Positions 32,248 to 35,728 of a stretch of DNA of 35,728 nucleotides are shown one piece after another. A model generated the notes under the pieces. The model searched no databases. It worked only from the letters and a program-made list of their open reading frames with translations, and was not told where the DNA came from. Made by a program: the position numbers and the translations under genes. Each line of letters starts with the position of its first letter. The stretch's first letter is position 1. Source of the DNA: Prevotella sp. (GTDB taxonomy: Bacteria > Bacteroidota > Bacteroidia > Bacteroidales > Bacteroidaceae); assembly GCA_024695815.1 (NCBI GenBank), contig JAILHK010000022.1, forward strand, positions 1 through 35,728, written 5' to 3'.

Positions 32248-33303
32248 TTATCTGCGTGATCCGCGTGACCCACCGCTCGTGCTGCGCGAGCTACTGCCTG
32301 CACTGCGCGTGCTGCTACCCATACTGCGCGTGCTGCTACCCATACTGCGAGTGCTGCTACCCATACTGCGAGTACTGCTACCCATGCTGCGGGTGCTGCT
32401 GCCCATGCTGCGGGTGCTGCTACCCATGCTGCGGGTGCTACCTGCGCTGTGCGAGATACTGCCTACGCTGTTGTTGCGGCTGCCCATCTCACGGTTGATG
32501 CTGCCTACGCTGCTGTTGCGACTGCCAGTGCTGCGAATAATGTTCTCGGCACTGTGGTTACGAGTCACGGTAGCATTGTGAATGCGGCTCTCGCTGGTGT
32601 TGCTACGCGAACCTTCTACCTCACGATGGTGCGTGTCATTGGTTGAAGTGCTGATAGAACCACGACTGCCAACGTGCAACTCGCGTGTTGCGGGTTTTGC
32701 ATTGTCTGTGCGACGGCTACCCTCAACAGTTGCCGAATGGCGGGTAGAACTGCTGTTGTGTGAGGTCAAACGGTAGTCACCACGGTCCCAACTGGTGCGC
32801 ATACCCACGTGCTGCTCACGAGAGTGGTTCGGACGGTAGTGGTTGTGACGTCCCTCGTAGTAGCTGCGACCACCATTGTGGCGCCAGCTGTGTCCACCGC
32901 GATACGAAGCGTAGAAGTGTGGACGACCGAAGTAGAAGTAGTCACGGTGCGGATAGTGCGTATAGATTCTGAAGTGCCAGTAACCTGCGTTCCAGTACAG
33001 CGGACGTAAGAAATAGGTTGCTGCGCGATACAGATTCCACTGCCAGCTGTAGAGTATGAACTCCAAGTCTATGTTGCGGCGCTCCCAACAGGTGCCAAAC
33101 ACGTCGTAGCGACTGCTCACGCCCATCAGATAGTCCAGGTTTATCTCGTAGGCGGCCTCGTACTGTGCGTCGGTGAGGTTCAGCTCGTATGCCATTTTAT
33201 CGGTCAGGAAAAGAGCCTCGTTGCGTGCACGTTCGTATGACATGGCGTTAGCCGATACTGCTATCGTCAGCATGCTAACCAGGATAAACAACATCTTTTT
33301 CAT
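32248..33303 (-). CDS. Secreted protein with C-terminal Ser/Arg repeats
   Basis: 351 residues with a signal peptide (ends SANA, about 20). The N-terminal domain (about 21-130) is rich in Tyr/Trp/Phe (SSRYDVFGTCWERRN, YFLRPLYWNAGYWHF) and then becomes His/Arg/Ser-rich. The C-terminal 60 residues hold six copies of the seven-residue unit RSMGSST, encoded by 21-bp tandem repeats at about 32290-32430, then SRSTSGGSRGSRR. The basic tail could bind nucleic acid or polyanions at the cell surface. I do not recognise the family. The repeat number is likely to vary between strains. Confidence 0.7.
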   Translation of the reverse strand: MKKMLFILVSMLTIAVSANAMSYERARNEALFLTDKMAYELNLTDAQYEAAYEINLDYLMGVSSRYDVFGTCWERRNIDLEFILYSWQWNLYRAATYFLRPLYWNAGYWHFRIYTHYPHRDYFYFGRPHFYASYRGGHSWRHNGGRSYYEGRHNHYRPNHSREQHVGMRTSWDRGDYRLTSHNSSSTRHSATVEGSRRTDNAKPATRELHVGSRGSISTSTNDTHHREVEGSRSNTSESRIHNATVTRNHSAENIIRSTGSRNSSVGSINREMGSRNNSVGSISHSAGSTRSMGSSTRSMGSSTRSMGSSTRSMGSSTRSMGSSTRSMGSSTRSAGSSSRSTSGGSRGSRR

Positions 33304-33352
33304 AATCGTATTCTTTAAATGGTTCTACATTCTTTTTTCTTGTTCTCTGATG

Positions 33353-33360
33353 CAAAAGTA
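33353..33360 (-). promoter_or_regulatory. TAnnTTTG promoter box of the Ser/Arg-repeat gene
   Basis: TACTTTTG on the minus strand, 49 bases before the start at 33303. Confidence 0.5.
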
Positions 33361-33445
33361 GTGGAAAAGTGTCACCCTTCCAAAGGTTTTTCCCTAAACG
33401 CTGGGGGAATTTCCCTAATATTTATTATCTTTGACATCAAGGATG

Positions 33446-33524
33446 TCGAACTTACTCAGCACTCGGAAGAAAAAACAAACAAGTTTGCTTTGTTCTTCTC
33501 TCGTTTTTTCGTAACTTTGCCACG
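33446..33524 (+). repeat. Promoter-like module, fourth copy
   Basis: TCGAACTTACTCAGCACTCGG, then an A-rich block, then TTCTCTCG, TTTTTTCG and TAACTTTG. It matches the modules before dnaX and ends 15 bases before the Wzi-like start. Confidence 0.7.
33512..33519 (+). promoter_or_regulatory. TAnnTTTG promoter box of the Wzi-like gene
   Basis: TAACTTTG followed by CCACG, inside the repeated module. A second box, TATCTTTG, lies at 33426-33433. Confidence 0.65.
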
Positions 33525-33539
33525 AAAACCTTTTGACCA

Positions 33540-35072
33540 ATGAATAAGAGAATCACGATCGTTTGTATGCTTTTGGGGGTGGTGATGACTACCACGGCCC
33601 AGACAGAGCTACGCACCGAGACGCAGGTCACGGCATCGGTTGGCGACCACTCACCGTTGTGGCTCAATGCCAACCACTACGGACTGAGCTCCATAGAGCG
33701 TAATAGTGGCTATCTGCGTGCCGGCATCTTTCACGAGGCCGACAGCAACCACACCCGCAAGTGGCGCTGGGGCTATGGTGCCGACGTGGCTGTAGCGGCC
33801 AATTTCACCAGTACGCTGGTGGTGCAACAGGCCTATGCCGACCTGCATTGGAAGAAGATACGCATGACCGTGGGCAGCAAGCAGCAGCCGATGGTGCACA
33901 AGAACCAGGAGCTGAGCTCGGGCAGTCAGACCTTCGGCATCAACGCGCGTCCCATCCCGCAGGTGCGCTTCGAGCTGGATTGGTGGTCTATCCCATACAC
34001 CCGTGGGTGGGTGGCATTCCGTGGCTATGGCTCCTATGGCATGACCACCGATGACCATTGGCAGAAGGACTTCACACAGGGACACAACCGTCGCACGGAG
34101 CACACCTTCTTTCATACCAAGGGTGGTTATCTGCGCTTCGGCCCAAAGAACATCACCTTCGAACTGGGACTGGAGATGGGATGCCAGTTTGGTGGCACCA
34201 TCTACGACCATGTGTCGGCACCGAAGATAGAGAACGACAAGGGCTTCAAGGCTTTCCTCAATGCGTTGACAGCACAGGGCACCGACAAGACCGATGGTAA
34301 CTACCTGAACAGTGAGGGCAACCACGTGGGCAGCTGGGTGGCAAAGCTTAATATCGACCAGGAGAAATGGAACTTGGGACTCTATGCCGACCAGTTCTTC
34401 GAGGACAACTCGATGATGGTGCACATCGCCTATAATGGCTATGGCAGTGGCGATGAGGCTTTCCAACGCAAGCAGTCGCGCTACTTCTGCTATGACTTCC
34501 GCGATGCGCTGCTGGGTGCCGAACTGAAGCTGAAGGCGTTTCCCTGGGTCAACGACTTCGTGGTGGAGTATCTCTACACCAAATACCAGGGCGGTCCTGT
34601 GTACCACGACATCACGAAGACCGATGGCGAGCATATCACCGGACTCGACGATTACTACAACCACCACCTCTTCACCGGCTGGCAACACTGGGGCATGGTG
34701 ATGGGCAACCCGCTCTATCTTTCACCTATATATAATACAGACCACACCATCCAGGTGAAGGACAACCGTTTCTGGGCATGGCACTTCGGCGTCAGTGGTG
34801 ATCCGCTGCCCGGTCTTCACTACCGTGTGCTGACCTCCATACAACGAGGCTTCGGCACCTATTTCGCCATCTACCCCGAGCCGCGCAACAATGTCAGTAT
34901 ATTGGCTGAGGCTGCCTACCACTTCCCTGCTACCTCGCGCTGGGCGGGCTGGCACGTCAAGGGGGCGCTGGGCATGGATCGTGGCGAACTGATGGGCGAT
35001 AACCTCGGTATGCAACTGACCGTTGGTCGTTCTTTGTGGTTGAATCAGAAAAGAAAGGAGAACAGACAATGA
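33540..35072 (+). CDS. Capsule-assembly Wzi-family-like outer-membrane protein
   Basis: 510 residues with a signal peptide (ends TTTAQ near 21). The mature part is an outer-membrane barrel: VTASVGDHSPLWLNANHYGLSSIERNSGYLRAGIF, repeated strands with aromatic girdles, and a final strand GMQLTVGRSLW. This layout matches the Bacteroidota Wzi-family proteins that anchor capsule in other bacteria; a capsule role here is inferred from the family only. It overlaps the following lipoprotein gene by 4 bases (ATGA). Confidence 0.8.
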   Translation: MNKRITIVCMLLGVVMTTTAQTELRTETQVTASVGDHSPLWLNANHYGLSSIERNSGYLRAGIFHEADSNHTRKWRWGYGADVAVAANFTSTLVVQQAYADLHWKKIRMTVGSKQQPMVHKNQELSSGSQTFGINARPIPQVRFELDWWSIPYTRGWVAFRGYGSYGMTTDDHWQKDFTQGHNRRTEHTFFHTKGGYLRFGPKNITFELGLEMGCQFGGTIYDHVSAPKIENDKGFKAFLNALTAQGTDKTDGNYLNSEGNHVGSWVAKLNIDQEKWNLGLYADQFFEDNSMMVHIAYNGYGSGDEAFQRKQSRYFCYDFRDALLGAELKLKAFPWVNDFVVEYLYTKYQGGPVYHDITKTDGEHITGLDDYYNHHLFTGWQHWGMVMGNPLYLSPIYNTDHTIQVKDNRFWAWHFGVSGDPLPGLHYRVLTSIQRGFGTYFAIYPEPRNNVSILAEAAYHFPATSRWAGWHVKGALGMDRGELMGDNLGMQLTVGRSLWLNQKRKENRQ

Positions 35073-35512
35073 AGAGATACGTATGGCTGATAGCCTTAGG
35101 CTGTATGCTGCTGACGTTGGCAGCATGCGATTGGGAGTCGTCGGACAATGGCAACCTGGATGGCTTCTGGCAGATGACCGACGTAGATACGTTGGCCACT
35201 GGCGGACATGAGAATGTGAAAGAGCAGGCGCTGACCTGGAGCTTCCAAGGTCGCATCCTCGAGGTGCGCCAGGCTACTCATAAGGGAACACCCATCTATA
35301 TTTTTAAGTTCTCGCACGAGGGCGATGTGCTGAAGACGTTCAATCCTTATCTCAACGACCGTGATAAGGAAGACCCTTTGGTCGAGGATATGAAAGACAT
35401 CGAGCCCTTTGGCTTCAGCGCCCTTTCCCAGCAGTTCCAGGTACTACAACTCTCTGCCACCCGATTAGTGCTGCAGTCAAACACACTCCGACTCACATTT
35501 CGGAAATATTAA
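35069..35512 (+). CDS. Small lipocalin-like lipoprotein (DUF4847-like)
   Basis: 147 residues starting MKRYVWLIALGCMLLTLAAC, with a lipobox at Cys20. The body (NGNLDGFWQMTDVDTLATGG, LTWSFQGRILEVRQ, IYIFKFSHEGDVLKTFNPY, RLVLQSNTLRLTFRKY) shows the beta-strand pattern of small lipocalin-like domains. It is translationally coupled to the Wzi-like gene, which suggests a shared role in the outer membrane. ATG 35069 is preferred over 35036, which lies deep in the preceding gene. Confidence 0.75.
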   Translation: MKRYVWLIALGCMLLTLAACDWESSDNGNLDGFWQMTDVDTLATGGHENVKEQALTWSFQGRILEVRQATHKGTPIYIFKFSHEGDVLKTFNPYLNDRDKEDPLVEDMKDIEPFGFSALSQQFQVLQLSATRLVLQSNTLRLTFRKY

Positions 35513-35514
35513 CC

Positions 35515-35728
35515 CCCTCCCGACCTCCCCAAGGGGGAGGGGAAGACCCACCCCCAACAGACCCACCCCCAACAGCCCCCCCCCCGGCCCCTCCCTGTAT
35601 GGAGGGGAGAAGATAGACCACGACTCCCTCCGCGTATAGAGGTTAGCCTGACCGGAAGCGCGCCGCGTCTGGAGAGGGTATAGACCACCGCCGCCGCCGG
35701 CACCTCCCCGAACGGAGGGGAGAAGATA
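35515..35728. repeat. GC-rich repeat region at the window end
   Basis: A palindrome of the CTCCCC...GGGGAG type at 35515-35546, two 15-base units GACCCACCCCCAACA (35545-35559 and 35560-35574), a C-run, and two similar units ending GGAGGGGAGAAGATA (about 35588-35615 and 35701-35728) separated by about 112 bases. No gene was seen. The region is cut by the window edge. Confidence 0.65.

Noticed and set aside
32256..32581. Plus-strand Cys/Tyr/Leu-rich open frames opposite the Ser/Arg gene
   Set aside because: They are mirror frames of the 21-bp repeat; the minus frame has a signal peptide, promoter and full-length domain.
33651..34688. 345-residue minus-strand open frame opposite the Wzi-like gene
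   Set aside because: It is a shadow of the GC-rich plus gene with no recognisable domain or upstream signals; the plus gene has a signal peptide and barrel pattern.
35588..35728. Possible CRISPR or attachment repeats at the window end
   Set aside because: Only two similar units about 112 bases apart, both GC-rich palindromes; they fit a dispersed repeat family better.

Overview
The window reads as chromosome of a Bacteroidales bacterium, most likely Prevotella/Segatella or a close relative. The evidence is the repeated TAnnTTTG promoter box (TACCTTTG, TATCTTTG, TAACTTTG) upstream of many genes, lipoproteins with short lipobox leaders, a hybrid two-component regulator with an AraC output domain, DUF4369, DUF5689 and DUF6359 lipoproteins, and a Wzi-like outer-membrane protein. 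No rRNA or tRNA gene and no CRISPR array was seen.

Layout. 1-1570: an IS110-family element with a long structured 5' leader, a candidate bridge RNA. 1571-2441: a gene-poor stretch with a broken small DNA-binding gene and three tandem copies of a promoter-like module. 2442-4943: dnaX, a DivIC/FtsB-like gene and a small membrane protein, closed by a strong terminator. 5046-9621: a tight five-gene operon (lipoprotein, pyrC, stand-alone MetH activation domain, metallophosphoesterase, acyltransferase). 9622-9838: a large inverted-repeat array between convergent genes. 9828-14188: a glycosyltransferase and mfd, divergently transcribed. 14189-15803: tandem repeats, an Hsp20 gene and an outer-membrane protein. 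15812-20390: a trpB2-type gene, a sodium:solute symporter and a hybrid regulator whose 3' end overlaps the symporter's by 50 bp. 20391-21362: no protein gene, but two copies of what looks like a small-RNA gene (promoter, two hairpins, terminator with compensatory changes) and a 16-bp tandem repeat. 21363-22898: trxB and a thiol peroxidase of the glutathione peroxidase family.

23005-31168 may be a functional unit for nucleic-acid scavenging: a DNA/RNA non-specific endonuclease lipoprotein, two lipoproteins assigned to OB-fold-like families, a TonB-dependent receptor, and a divergent operon with a secreted EEP-family nuclease/phosphatase, uridine kinase and a histidine phosphatase. rpmE2 (L31 type B) is inserted on the same strand.

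31194-32242 is the most unusual stretch. Two copies of a roughly 190-bp element that folds like a cloverleaf face each other in inverted orientation around a gene of the GxxExxY / PD-(D/E)XK nuclease-like family. The central and outer stems differ between the copies by compensatory changes. The rest holds a secreted Ser/Arg-repeat protein (32248-33303), a Wzi-like protein and a lipoprotein (33540-35512), and GC-rich repeats at the window end. All assignments come from reading the sequence; no database search was run.
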